Source of the DNA: Pomphorhynchus laevis
Taxonomy: Eukaryota > Acanthocephala > Palaeacanthocephala > Echinorhynchida > Pomphorhynchidae
DNA length: 64,000 nucleotides
Assembly: GCA_012934845.2 (NCBI GenBank)
Contig: WNNJ02001135.1
Coordinates: 1 to 64,000, forward strand
Direction: 5' to 3'
Positions 43,111-54,219 of this stretch are shown piece after piece (the stretch's first letter is position 1; each line of letters begins with the position of its first letter). A model generated the notes under the pieces. The model saw nothing but the letters and a program-made list of their open reading frames with translations, did no database searches and was not told the DNA's origin. The position numbers were made by a program, and so were the translations under genes.

Positions 43111-43485
43111 GCACTTAATTTGTCTAAGAAATAAAACTGCAACGTCTAGCACTTGGCATTATATAACGAATTAATATAATTTCAAAAACTATGGTACGAT
43201 TCAGATGCATCAAACACTTTGGTAATATATGCTCTTAGATTTTTTATAATGTATTATATTTATTTATATTTATATAAATAAATATAATATTTATATTGGT
43301 ATTGAATTATAATTATATTTAATGTATAAACAAGTAGCGCTAGTCAAAGAAACTGAGCAAAATACTAAGCACATACATTACACCGAGAAAAACGAAATTC
43401 TTTTAGTGTTTGGTAATCTCTACGATAAGTATAAATAGTTTATTATAACCTCGAAATATTCGAGGATAATATTCGAAACAGTATT

Positions 43486-43514
43486 CTGATGATGGTCACA
43501 GAAAATGACCGAAA
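43486..43514 (+). ncRNA. Hammerhead-like core (family F4)
   Basis: CTGATGA (43486-43492), T, GGTCA-CAGAAAA-TGACC (perfect five-pair stem), GAAA (43511-43514), then GCTCAATAAATTTACAATC. Core and stem II are good; stems I and III are not evident. It sits 90 bp before a Naiad-type nuclease remnant. A 7-bp hairpin CCTCGAA-ATA-TTCGAGG lies just upstream (43449-43465). Confidence 0.55.
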
Positions 43515-43604
43515 GCTCAATAAATTTACAATCTCGGCTTTTTGTGCGGCCAAATATTTATTACGCAAATTATTGAAAAACATTTTCTATGAAAAATAAA
43601 CGAC

Positions 43605-44015
43605 AAACAGATGTTTTTCGTTAAGTTATAAAGATTATTGTAATCGCATTCTCGTATGTGTAGTGTATCTAATAAATACAAAAGTGGACTGAAAGGAAAA
43701 ACCTATCAAAATATAAAAACTCGGTTTAGGTAACACGCATATAACATACAGCATAGTCAATAATTCGCCGTAATTACGAATCGTCAGTCGCCGATACCGC
43801 CAAAATCCGAATTTAATTTAAATTAATCCTGTGGTGTAGAGACAAACATGTTGAAATGATGTCTGCTACTCATATATTCAGTATATATAAATCACTTATT
43901 ATATATTCAGTATATGCATATTTGGATGTAAAACGCTTAGATCATCCATGTACGAGTTAGGAATCACACAATTTGCACGTTTTGGTACAAGGAATTGGCA
44001 GAAGTTCCCGTATTT
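43605..44015 (+). pseudogene. Naiad-type GIY-YIG remnant
   Basis: CGACAAACAGATGTTTTTCG, GTGTAGTGTATCTAATA, GGAAAAACCTATCAAAATA, AAAACTCGGTTTAGGTAACA and CATATAACATACAGCATAGT match the start of the 44190-44720 nuclease; GTTTTGGTACAAGGAATTGG near 43980 matches its end. The middle is replaced or scrambled. Confidence 0.65.
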
Positions 44016-44032
44016 TTAGTTTATTTATGACC

Positions 44033-44142
44033 AGGACTGTCCATTACACCTATCTGCCTCTTTCTATATATAGAGAATTTCATGCTTCTACACTGCAAGA
44101 CGGCGTACCGTTTGGGCTTTGAGAAGCCTCATCAGTTGCAGC
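44033..44142 (-). repeat. Short hammerhead repeat, inverted copy 2
   Basis: Mirror of 28440-28555. On the minus strand CTGCAA (44141-44136), CTGATGA, GGCTT-CTC-AAAGCC (stem II fully paired), CAAA where GAAA is required (44114-44111), ACGG-TACG-CCGT, GTC, TTGCAG (44098-44093). One core base change should silence it. It abuts the Naiad copy that starts near 44150. Confidence 0.75.
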
Positions 44143-44149
44143 AATTTAT

Positions 44150-45215
44150 AGTTTGTCGTGTTATAAATAATAATTGTATTGTAAGTAATACGACAAACAA
44201 ATGTTTTTCATTAAATATTAATAATAATTGTAACTGCAATACCGCAGGTGTAGTGTATCTAATACAATGTACATGTGGATTGCAATATATAGGAAAAACA
44301 TATCAAATGTTAAAAACTAGGTTTAGGCAACACATATATAATATACAGCATAATAGTCAAACTATATTTCATAAACATATGAGATTAATAGGACATGATA
44401 TTAAAAACTGTAAATTATTTATTTTAGAACATATTATCGAAGAAAACATATCAATATTAAATCAAAAACTATTAGAAAAAGAAAATTTTTGGATTAAAAC
44501 GCTTAATTCCATGTACCCATTAGGATTGAATGACGTGGTACAAGGAATTGGCAGAAGTAGTATAATACATAATAAACAACTATATTGTAATAATCCGGTT
44601 AGACGTATACCAAGAAGTCATGGCGATAAAAGGAATAAGAAAAATAGAGTTAACAATATTAAAAAAGATATGTATATAAATGAACAATTAGAAATATTAA
44701 AACAATCTTTTAAGAGATAATAAGCTAAAAGATCTTTATGTAAATATAAGAAGTTTTTCTAAAGATATCATTTGTTCAATAAATCAAAAATTAATTAACG
44801 ACTATGATAGGCTAAGTTGTATAATAGACAGTTATTGTAATACAAAATACTATAATCGTACAATAAATGTAAATAATAACAATAGAAAATATACATTAAC
44901 CATAAACTTCATTAATAAATGTATAGATAACATAAATATAGCCGGACTTTTAAATAATTATAAATTAAAGAAATTATAGGATCAGGTTTAAGTAAATATA
45001 TTCCTAAAATACGGTATAAGTTGTTAAGGTCATTAGGACGAAAAATTAGAAATCGAAAGATATATGTATCTTTGATATTAGAAACATTCCAGGAAAAATA
45101 TGCAATTTTCAAAGTCTTAATTTTGATAAATTTAATGATAACATAAATATTGGTAAAGGCTAAAAAGTAAAGAAATAATAGAATAAGATTTAACAATATA
45201 TATCTCTAAAAAGAT
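44150..45215 (+). mobile_element. Naiad-type PLE, N-terminal half
   Basis: Contains the GIY-YIG nuclease (44190-44720) followed by the linker (LKDLYVNIRSFSKDIICSIN and onward) in other frames to about 45215, where R360 repeat sequence begins. It confirms independently of the 51-kb copy that the nuclease is at the N-terminal side. Confidence 0.85.
44190..44720 (+). CDS. GIY-YIG nuclease domain, N-terminal part of a Naiad-type PLE
   Basis: Open from 44082, but the first 25 codons come from the neighbouring hammerhead repeat, so PLE coding probably begins near 44160. A Cys/Asn-rich lead (NNNCNCNTAG) precedes the GIY-YIG core VVYLIQCTCGLQYIGKT, the conserved Arg in LKTRFRQH, and the metal-binding Glu candidate in LLEKENFWIKTLNS. 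It ends with a basic tail (PRSHGDKRNKKNR) and a MYINEQLEILK linker. The domain would nick DNA to prime reverse transcription. The frame is lost in the linker. Confidence 0.85.
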   Translation, partial: TTNKCFSLNINNNCNCNTAGVVYLIQCTCGLQYIGKTYQMLKTRFRQHIYNIQHNSQTIFHKHMRLIGHDIKNCKLFILEHIIEENISILNQKLLEKENFWIKTLNSMYPLGLNDVVQGIGRSSIIHNKQLYCNNPVRRIPRSHGDKRNKKNRVNNIKKDMYINEQLEILKQSFKR

Positions 45216-45229
45216 ATAAATCCTATTGA

Positions 45230-45690
45230 AATTTTGATGACTATTTTTCCTACACGCTACCTTTAATCCTATCTATTAGCCAATAACGGTACGCTACATT
45301 TTAATATTAATGAGTGGACTTCATCAGCTACTGATCCAATACCTACGTTTTACGTTCCAGTTGTTTAATATTGGTTGACGATCACTCGACTTGTCTGCTT
45401 TATTGACAATTAGATTAAATAAAGACTTTCTTATTACATTTTGCAAATTTAATTGAAATCATCTCTGATTTCATATTAAATCAGCGTTTGTAGGGAAGGT
45501 TTTATCCTTAAATTTGAAAACCTACCTATTGTTAATTTGCAAACTGTTATAATAAGGTATTTGATTCAATCTCATTGTCGAGTGAACGTCAGTCAACATT
45601 AAAAAACCAAAACGTGAAACGTAGATATTAAATCGGTAGCTAATGAGGGCCACCAATACTGAAATGTAGCAAAGAAAATACTAACTAAAT
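45230..45690. repeat. R360 repeat pair in foldback
   Basis: The direct copy at 45230-45535 (GGTACGCTACATTTTAATATTA, TTTCGTTCCAG-type, TTGACAATTAGATTAAAT, AAAACCTACCTATTG) meets an inverted copy at 45540-45690 (ATTGTCGAGTGAACGTCAGTC, GTAGCTAATGAGGGCCACCA, CAATACTGAAATGTAGC). Same family as 6895-11230. Confidence 0.7.
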
Positions 45691-45694
45691 AATT

Positions 45695-46290
45695 TTTTAC
45701 TAAGTCAGTGATTATTAGAGACTAACACTAAAGTTTCCAAATATTGAAAAACAGATTTTATTTATTTTTCGGATCGCCGTGTAAGTAAATATTTTGCTGT
45801 CTATTATGTGACATTGTGAGAATTGTGATTATTCCTTTATTACAAGGATATATATTAAGTGCCGCACAAACCACTATTTATAGGAATTGCAGACAATTCA
45901 ATACGGTAACAGTGTAATGATGTTATCATTTTTTCCAAAATTGAATAAATCATAATCCGGTCACATTTTAGGTTAAATTTACCAGGTTTATGAAATATGA
46001 TTTATCAGAAACTTGTAAACGACTGTGATGGATATTTATACATGTATATTACTAGAATCCGTTTCTTATTAGCAAACTTACAGTTTCTCAAGTTTAATCG
46101 CAGAATCAAAAAAATCTTCATTAATTGTGCGGATCAGATTGTGACTGCAGCTTCTAATGTCATAAATGATAAAAAGTACATTTCATAAGAGAATTTAAAA
46201 TCATAAATAACTTTTGGAATTTTATTTTAGAAATATACTTTTAAATATACTCATGGTTTTTTGAAAATTTTGTGCATGATAAATAATAGC
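45695..46290. other. A+T-rich spacer with a short unrecognised frame
   Basis: A 63-codon frame at 45997-46188 (MIYQKLVNDCDGYLYMYITR at the start) shows no motif. Confidence 0.3.
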
Positions 46291-46293
46291 TAA

Positions 46294-46538
46294 ATAATTA
46301 TTGGAGCTGGATCAAAGGAACCAAGAAATTATTTTTGATATTTCGCTAACTTCTGTTAGCATCTTCAGAAAATTTCCTTCAGAAAATTTGTAATTTTCTG
46401 AAGATTTGTAAGAAATCTTTGCAAATTTTTTGAAGATTATCAGAAAATTAAGGTAATTTCTGAAGATGCTAACAGTAGTTAGCGAAATATCAAAAAATAA
46501 TTTATTTTCTCCTTTGATCCAGCTCCAATAATTATTTA
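46294..46538. repeat. Foldback repeat F2 with hammerhead-like cores
   Basis: Arms AATTATTGGAGCTGGATCAAAG / CTTTGATCCAGCTCCAATAATT. Minus-strand core 46368-46341 and plus-strand core 46460-46487, each CTGAAGA, T, GCTAAC-loop-GTTAGC, GAAA, TATCAAAA. The loop differs between arms (AGAA and AGTA) while the stem is kept. The centre holds extra TCTGAAGATTTG echoes. Confidence 0.7.
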
Positions 46539-46829
46539 TCAATAATAGATCAGCATCAACTATTTAAAATAAAATATGTTATTAAGAATAATAAAATATG
46601 AATAAATATAAAAATATGAAATATGATAAATATGATAAATAGGGAATAATAAATAATAGAATAAAATAATTTATTTATTATATTGTAATAAACATAGGCA
46701 CATAATAGGAGAATTTAGTTGCAGTATTTATTTGTGTTGTATTTATTTATTTATTTTCATTTGTTAACGATAGGAAGCATTTATTGAAAACTTAGATAAA
46801 TAAAATTAAAGATAAATAATAAATAATTT

Positions 46830-46990
46830 ATACAATTTATATTTATATAAAGTTCAAATGTAAAATTGAAATTTAAAATAAGAGTCAATTGTTTTGAATT
46901 GACTAATAATTAACAAACGATGTATCAGATTAAGAATTAGATGTCATCAAGATGAACTGAAAGGCTACCAGATTTCGGTTGTATATCATA
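46830..46990 (-). mobile_element. Naiad-type 3' untranslated remnant
   Basis: TTGAATTGACTAATAATTAACAAACG, GTATCAGATTAAGAATTAGATGTCATCAAG and AGGCTACCAGATTTCGG match the tail of the copies at 12040-12130 and 38055-38145. Confidence 0.65.
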
Positions 46991-47084
46991 CGACTAAATA
47001 TTTCAAGGGTCCTTAAACACATACTCTGTCGCCAAATTACACGATATCTCAAAATAAATAAATGGCTTTAATTTGCTGTAAAAG

Positions 47085-47165
47085 TAATTTTCTGAATATG
47101 CTTACAGAAGTTAGCGAAATATCAAAAATAATATCCGTTTTTCTTTGATCCAGCTCCAATAATTA
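47085..47165 (+). repeat. Single right arm of F2
   Basis: A decayed CTGAA core, CTTAC-AGAA-GTTAGC, GAAA (47116-47119), TATCAAAAATAATATCC, then TTTGATCCAGCTCCAATAATT. Left arm missing. Confidence 0.6.
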
Positions 47166-47169
47166 TTTA

Positions 47170-48180
47170 AAACAGTTTTAACATATTGTAGTTTACAAAA
47201 TAAATACTTTTGTATCAATTTAAATTTTGCAAATTATTGGTATTGTTCTTTATTGAAAATTTTTAAATAAACTCGGAAATTGCAATCTTTACGTTGTAAT
47301 TATTCCAAATCGTAAAAAGTAAAACTCAAAAAATAATTGTAAGTATTATATAATCACGAAGTATCAAAATATCACAAAATGTCATAATATGCTAATATCA
47401 TAAAATTGTCGATTTCAATTTGTAATTCAATATTTACTTCTTAAGACAACTTATGGTAACTTCGAAAAATGAATCCGAATGACTCACTATTGCTTTTAAG
47501 CAATTTGATAAAACAAAATTTGCATGTTACTTAAATTACTGAGTAATATATTTGTGTACAAAATAATAATTATATTATATTTTTTTAGAAATTACAATGC
47601 TAAAAATATTTGTTACAATAAATTGTTGATAAATTAAATTTTACCTAACAAAGATTGAATGCTACTTACAAAAATTTTAGTTTATTTAAATACGGTTTTG
47701 AAGAGAGAAAATGTAGATCTACGAGTAGGTTGTAGTCAAGTCTAAAAGGATAACAAAATATTAATATGTTAGAGTGGAAATTCATGTCATTAAAAATATA
47801 ACGTAAATTAATGAAAATATTTATATTTGACTTTAGTTAAGCAGATCATTTAATTTAGCCTTCGTATTAAATTATTTACTATCAAATCATTTAAAATAAT
47901 TAAATTATTTAATTAATTATTTATATTATTTTAAAAAAATAATGCATTTAATCATTTATTATTTATATTAATAAAACAACTAATAAATTATCCTAATTAA
48001 ATAAAACAATTTCTATTTAATATTAAATTAAATATTAAAGTTGATATAATATTATTAAAATTATTAATTGGTAAATTATTTAATTATTATTAAGTTATTT
48101 ACTATTTCTATTAATAAAAATGAACTAATATTAATTAAACAATTTAAATTTTCTATGTTATCTTTCTATTAGATATTTAT
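47170..48180. other. A+T-rich DNA, nothing recognised
   Basis: Extreme A/T runs around 47880-48140 made of ATTAAAT/AATTATT words. Confidence 0.35.
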
Positions 48181-48182
48181 AA

Positions 48183-48711
48183 ATTATAGTTTTCCAAATA
48201 CACGGTAATACGGTAAATACAAGGTGATGTAATTCACTTATTTTTAGTGACATGATTTTCTATCTGGTCATTATACTGTTACCACACACAATTTCCTCAG
48301 ACCAGATGTGATGCTTTCTTCTTATATAGTAACATCGTTGTATGTGTTGTTTGATCTAAATAAGGATTTCAATTGGATTGATAGAAATCACCTTGTAACG
48401 AAATTAAATGTAATGTAAAGTTATAACACCATATTCTTCATATCATAGAGGAGATATTAAGACCTCAAAACATTTGTATATTTGGCGGGTCAACTTTTCG
48501 GAGTCCTTTATTCTAAATCGTAGTGTGATGTAAAGCGATCCAATAAGCCCTCCGATTTTCTTTGTTAATTCATACTTGTATAGACTGTAATATAATTCTC
48601 CTTTGCCGGCACAAGGGTTGATAAATAAATTATTCTCTCATAAATTATAGTTTTTCAAATACACGATGATCCGGTAAATACAAGGTGATGTAATTCACTC
48701 ATTTTTAGTGA
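48183..48711. repeat. Pair of 68-bp direct repeats 461 bp apart
   Basis: ATTATAGTTTTCCAAATACACG...AAGGTGATGTAATTCACT.ATTTTTAGTGA occurs at 48183-48250 and 48644-48711. The interval (48251-48643) has raised G+C and no open frame. It could be a small element with terminal direct repeats or a simple duplication. Confidence 0.6.
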
Positions 48712-48714
48712 ACA

Positions 48715-51165
48715 CAAGGACACATGTTTACTGTAAATAACAAATGTAATATGTTTACGGTAATTAATATTTTAATAAACATTAATGTTAATTAAAAATA
48801 TTATAATTCTACATTTTAGAAAAAGTTCAAACATTTTATGTTGTTTTTTTGTCAAGTTTACTAAAAGCGATATTCTAAGCTACATTTTACAAATTTAAAT
48901 TTATTTATAAAAACGTCGACTATATTCATAGCTCAAACATTTTGAAACTTACAAAAGAATTGCTGTGTAGATTTTCTTCTGTGGTATTTGGTGTGATTGC
49001 AATCTATTATAACGAAGATCCCTTCATAAAAGATTAAATAAGCTAATCGTTTAAAGCAAATTCACTTACATTAGCTGTGTATTGCATTCTAACACAAAGT
49101 CGTTTGGATTGCCAGTAAATCGTCTATAAAATATTTATTAGAAACGTGCAATTGACCGTTAAAATTATTCACTTATAGTAAAATTTATAATTTATAAATG
49201 TAATGCTTATAATAAATTATTTAATTTATTTAATTTTATTACTCCGTACATATTATTTAAAAAATCTTCTAAATTGGCAAAACAATAGACATTTTTAAAT
49301 CATTAAGATCTGATTTAAAAAATTAGCCCTTAAATTATCAATTTTGGAAATTTTTAATATTTATATGATCATAAAAAATTAAACACTTGCTAAAGTACAA
49401 ATATTTAATATTTCATATTTTATAACATTATTAATAGATACTTTAATAAACTGATATTTTACTAAAGGTTTCTTAACAGCTAAAAAGTTTTAATACTTTT
49501 TTGTAAATATTTAATATTTTGTATATTGAGTTTATCATTTTTGTGAATTTTTGAATAATTAAATGTTTCTGAAATTTCTTAAACTATCGACCAAATCGGG
49601 GTTTGTTTAAAATACACCAGAAATGTCTTTTAAATAGAAATCGAAATTTTAAACTTGTGAATTTGAAAATCTATTTCGTTGTAAATAATATATTACATAT
49701 CAATGATGAAAATCATCGTTTAGATATATTAAATAAAAACGGGTTTTAATAGCGCAATGAAATGTGCAACAAATACTACTTTTGCAAAGAACTTTGATTA
49801 AAATAGATGACATTCACATACTAACGTAAGTGAATGAATTAAATATAAAGTTATATTCCTTCATTTGTAGTATCTATACTTATCTTTCTACAATGTCCTT
49901 CCACATAGATTTCAAGTAATTGCAATAAATTTGAAACCTCAACTATCATAAAGTATCAATGGCATCAGATTGGAATTTTAAGACTTAAAAATGAGACAAA
50001 TTCCGACGATTACTATTTTCTCGGAAGAAGCGCAGTTTCTATTTAAATAACAAATCTTATGTTTTACTAAAATCACAAAGATTACATCTTAAATATGTAA
50101 TTGCAAATTGAATATACAGAATATATAAGTTAGAAGTGCAATATCGGTTTGGCATTAAAAGAGATCGATGCATTGTTAATGAGCTATTTTTAGAAAATAA
50201 GATAATTTAACTTTTTATCATTCTGAGGAGCCGTATTATAGTCAAATTTTGTGTTTTAAAACATTAAAAGGCTAACAAAAAGTCTCTGAACTTAACTTCT
50301 AAAAAATTCTGATGAGACTAGAAACAGTACATTAGACTAATATTCTAACAAATATAACAAGCAAATCGAAAAAATAAAAAGACATTATTTATTGAACTTC
50401 ACTATCGAAACGTAGATGATGCCAGCTTACAAATATATTAGTATACATATTTAAAACCTGCAATATGTTTTTAGAAAGTAAAAAGTTATGTAAAAATAAC
50501 TAAATCAAAAAATAATTAAATAATACAACCGATATAACTGAATTGAGCACATTGGTTTTATTTAAATAAAACAAAAAAACATCAATTTCGAATAAATATG
50601 GATAAAAACAATGATAAAATTTTTATTGTTTTCGATATAGAATAAAATAAATTACTAGAACCGTTGAAAGACATAGTCAATTATTAAAAAGTAAATTATC
50701 ATGATTACTGTATCGGCATTTTTAAAAGAATGACTTTAAATTAAAAAAGCTATGTAAAAAACCTAAATTATATACAAAATATATATAAAAATACACTAAG
50801 ATAACATACAATTCGAGATTTTGCATATTCTGAATTTTTACAGCAGAGATAATATTGTTCGACAAATCTCTAAAAGACATTGATTTTAATTAAAAAAAAT
50901 CAATTGATTAATATAAAAATAGAAGTAAACGTTAGTTATTCGCAAATCACAAACTTAATTTAACATACACATATGTGCCGAAATGTGATTTTCAAATTGC
51001 TTTTTCACAATTTTTTTAATTCCCAAATGGGATTATATTTTTATATTTGCAGTTCATAAAATTATTGAAACAAATAGCGGAATGCGCTTTAGATTTTATT
51101 TAACTTTATAAAGTTAGTTAAAACTATCAATAGAAACAAACTATTAAATGTTATTTATTAAAATA
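48715..51165. other. 2.4 kb of A+T-rich DNA, nothing recognised
   Basis: No frame above 60 codons and no repeat I could match elsewhere in the window. Confidence 0.4.
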
Positions 51166-51235
51166 TTTAGGAGTTTATATCAAATGTTAAAAACTAGGTT
51201 AAGGCAATACATAAATGTTTTTCATTAAATATTAA

Positions 51236-51695
51236 TAATAATTGTAATTGCAATACCACAGGTGTAGTGTATATAATACAATGTACATGTGGATTGCAAT
51301 ATATAGGAAAAACATATCAAATGTTAAAAACTAGGTTTAGGCAACACATATATAATATACAGCATAATATAGTCAAACTATATTTCATAAACATAATGAG
51401 ATTAATAGGACATGATATTAAAAACCGTAAATTATTTATTTTAGAACATATTATCGAAGAAAACATGTCAATATTAAATCAAAAACTATTAGAAAAAGAA
51501 GATTTTTGGATTAAAACGCTTAATTCCATGTACCCATTAGGATTGAATGACGTGGTACAAGGAATTGGCAGAAGTAGTATAATACATAATAAACAACAAT
51601 ATTATAATAGTCCGGTTAAACGTAAACCACGAAGTCATGGTGATAAAAGGAATAAGAAAAAAAAAGTTAAAAATATTAAAAATATATGTATATAA
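51236..51695 (+). CDS. GIY-YIG nuclease domain, Naiad-type PLE
   Basis: Frame 51267-51695 from an internal Met; coding sense continues upstream to about 51236. Core MYIIQCTCGLQYIGKT, Arg in LKTRFRQH, Glu candidate in LEKEDFWIKTLNS, then DVVQGIGRSSIIHNKQ and a Lys/Arg-rich tail (KRKPRSHGDKRNKKKK). About 85-90% identical by eye to the 44-kb copy. Overlaps the next frame (starting 51686) by ten bases where the reading frame slips in the linker. Confidence 0.85.
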
Positions 51696-52654
51696 ATGAA
51701 CAATTAGAAATATTAAAAAATCTTTTAAGAGATAACAAGCCAAAAGATCTTTATGTAAATATAAGAAGTTTTTCTAAAGATATCATATGTTCAATAAATC
51801 AAAAATTAATAAACGACTATGATATGCTAAGTTGTATAATAGACATTTATTGTAATACAAAATACTATAATCGTACAATAAATGTTAATAATAACAATAG
51901 AAAATATACATTAATCATAAACTTCATTAATAAATGTATAGATAACATAAATATAGGTATACTTTTAAATAATTCAAAACGTAAAGAAATAATAAAAGAT
52001 CTTTATGTAAATATAATAAGTTTTTCTAAAGATATCATACCGCCATTAAGACGAAAAATTTATAATTATAATAAAGAATTAAAATCAATATGTAAAGATA
52101 ATATCAGAAACATATCGGAAACAGAATGCAATTGTAAAAGTCTTAGTTTTGATAAAATAAATGAACATATATGTACCCATAATCTAGAATTAATTGAAAA
52201 TTGTGAATTAAGAAAGCTGCTATCAAAAGGGTATAAATATAGATTAAATAATAACAACGACAAAAATAAAATTTACAATTCGTTATATAATAACTTAAAT
52301 GATTACTTTAGTAAGCTGATTAATAGTGAAAGCTCGAATATATCTAAGATAAACATTTGGAAAGATTATATATTTGATAAAATTAAAAATAAAATGAAAA
52401 TAACAAACAATTATAAAAGGAAAGATAAAATTAATAAAGATATGTATAAAGAACTTACTAAATTAAAGGATAACTATATAATAACAACTATTGATAAAGC
52501 TAGTAATAACTTTGTCTTCATATGCAAAAAGCTTTATTATGATATACTAATGAAAGAGGTTAATTTTAATGATTTAAATGTAAATCCAACATATGAACGT
52601 AGTGAGTTGAGTTTAGAAAACAATTATTACAAGTCACTGTTCTATAATGGATAA
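51686..52654 (+). CDS. Naiad-type PLE linker with Cys/His block
   Basis: 322 codons, the longest frame of this element. The N-terminal half is Asn/Lys/Ile-rich linker. Near the middle ETECNCKSLSFDKINEHIC is followed by THNLELIENCELRKLLSKGY, corresponding to the C.C...H(V/I).T.DL.I..N..LR.L..KG..YR block that precedes the RT in permuted PLEs. The end carries IDKASNNFVFICKKLYYDIL, matching the VPADKAxNNxVFVCKxYY block at the RT entrance. The last codons run past the frame change to the RT proper. Confidence 0.82.
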   Translation: MYINEQLEILKNLLRDNKPKDLYVNIRSFSKDIICSINQKLINDYDMLSCIIDIYCNTKYYNRTINVNNNNRKYTLIINFINKCIDNINIGILLNNSKRKEIIKDLYVNIISFSKDIIPPLRRKIYNYNKELKSICKDNIRNISETECNCKSLSFDKINEHICTHNLELIENCELRKLLSKGYKYRLNNNNDKNKIYNSLYNNLNDYFSKLINSESSNISKINIWKDYIFDKIKNKMKITNNYKRKDKINKDMYKELTKLKDNYIITTIDKASNNFVFICKKLYYDILMKEVNFNDLNVNPTYERSELSLENNYYKSLFYNG

Positions 52655-53590
52655 AAAGGGTATAAAGGTTGAATTAGATAATAAAACTATACCTATATTA
52701 TATTGGAATCCAAAATTACATAAAAATCCAATAAAACCTAGGTTCATATGTAGTGCGTTTAAATGTACATTAAAACCACTTTCTGTCTATATGAATAAAA
52801 TACTTAAAGTAATTAAAGCACACTTTAAAAAATATTGCAAGGTAATCGAAATTAATACTGGTATAAAACACTATTTCAGTATTAATTCTACAAAAGAATT
52901 TTTAGAACAGACAAAAGGAATAAATTTTCAAAATATAAATACATACGATTTTAGTTACGCTTTATACAAATCTAGATTTAGTAGATATTAAAGAAGCGTT
53001 AGTAAAATTAATTAATCTTATATTCGGAAAAAGATATACATATATATATGTTATAATAATTATAACGCCTATCTAACAAAAATTAAACCATCAAGTAAAT
53101 ATAAATATATGGATAAAATTGAATTAATAGAATCCTTAAATATTTTGATAAATCAAAATTATTTAAAAGTAGGGACATCTATATTTAGACAAGTAAAAGG
53201 TGTTCCAATTGGGTGGTTAATAGTAGCCCAATTATAGCTGACTTGTTTTTAAGCTTTATAGAATATGAATTTGTTCATAATTGTGTAAAAACTAAATCTA
53301 AACAATATAAATATATGAAATATATGTTTCGATACATTGATGATATATGTGTATTTAATTCTAATAATTTTTATTCAATTAGTGAACAAATTTATCCAGA
53401 AAGCCTTATTCTTAACAAAACCAATATTAATGATAAAGAAGGTGTATATCTAGATATGAACATTAAATTAACATTAACTAAAACTACTATTAATTTATAT
53501 CGTAAAGATGACAAGAAAATTTACATTAAAATTTTAAATTTACAAGAAACATATTTTTGCATGAGCATTCATGCATACCATATAATATAA
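52647..53590 (+). pseudogene. Naiad-type PLE reverse transcriptase (broken)
   Basis: Frame 52647-52991: IPILYWNPKLHKNPIKPRFI, LKPLSVYMNKILKV, then TYDFS, the motif A region. Frame 53213-53590: SPIIADLFLSFIEYEF (motif B downstream half), YMFRYIDDICVFNS (motif C, both Asp intact), IYPESLILNKTN and GVYLDMNIKL (PLE-specific FLD-like block). Frame 53557-53763: the C-terminal flank HEHSCIPYNIKYNTLNNEI and ICNDIGFLQNHLNNLIDAY. The enzyme would copy RNA from a nick made by the nuclease. Confidence 0.85.
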
Positions 53591-53849
53591 AATATAATAC
53601 ATTAAATAATGAAATTTTAAGAATTGCAACAATATGTAATGATATTGGCTTTCTTCAAAATCATTTAAATAATTTAATAGATGCATATTTTAAACTAGGT
53701 TACTATAAAAATAACATCAAGCAGAAAATAGTAAAATATATAAATCCACACAATAAAATATAAAGAATAAATTTAAACTCTTAAGTGTCAAATTTTTATT
53801 GACGGATAATAAATAATATACTTTGTATTAGAATAAGATACTAGATTGT

Positions 53850-53985
53850 TTTTTCAGAGAAAATACATCATTAGCATGTATTTGACCCCGCTGTTATGTT
53901 GGGTAGAGGAGTTAGGTGCCGAAATCTGATAGCAGAGCAGCTCCTCCTGATGACCTATAATTCTTATTCTGATACATAGTTTGTT
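53850..53985 (+). other. Conserved 3' structured block of Naiad-type PLE
   Basis: AAAATACATCATTAGCATGTATTT is an 8-bp hairpin kept in every 3' copy (12150-12185, 38155-38190, here). It is followed by a CCCCGCTG... segment, GCCGAAA.CTGATAGC and CTCCTGATGACC.ATAATTCTT. Its conservation among otherwise decayed copies suggests an RNA role, for example RT recognition. It contains CTGATGA and GAAA but not in a hammerhead arrangement. Confidence 0.6.
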
Positions 53986-54219
53986 ATCGATTAGTTAATT
54001 CATACAAATTGATTTTTATTTTAAATTTCAGTTTATAATTCATCTTGATATAAATTATAAAAAATCTTATAACAGTTATTTTTTATTATTTAACTATTAA
54101 CCTTTTATTTTGCATATAATATAAATATATTATTTAATATATACTTTAAATATATACATGTATACTTTAATTTGCAATATAAAATATGTAGACTCAGTTA
54201 GCTTATTTTATTGATTTCC

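Larger units (their letters stand above)
51170..54215 (+). mobile_element. Naiad-type PLE, best copy, nuclease before RT
   Basis: Reads in order on the plus strand: a short tandem piece of its own nuclease (51178-51212), the GIY-YIG nuclease (51236-51695), a long linker with a Cys/His block (51686-52480), the RT (52484-53590), the C-terminal flank (53557-53763), then a 3' untranslated region with the conserved hairpin (53850-53975), ending near 54215 (TATGTAGACTCAGTTAGCTT). Conventional PLEs have the nuclease after the RT; this permuted order is the mark of the Naiad/Chlamys group. Coding is broken about five times. No target-site duplication was obvious. Confidence 0.88.

Noticed and set aside
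53900-53985. CTGATGA and GCCGAAA in the Naiad 3' block as a hammerhead
   Set aside because: The boxes are in the wrong order and no complementary stem I or stem II flanks them.
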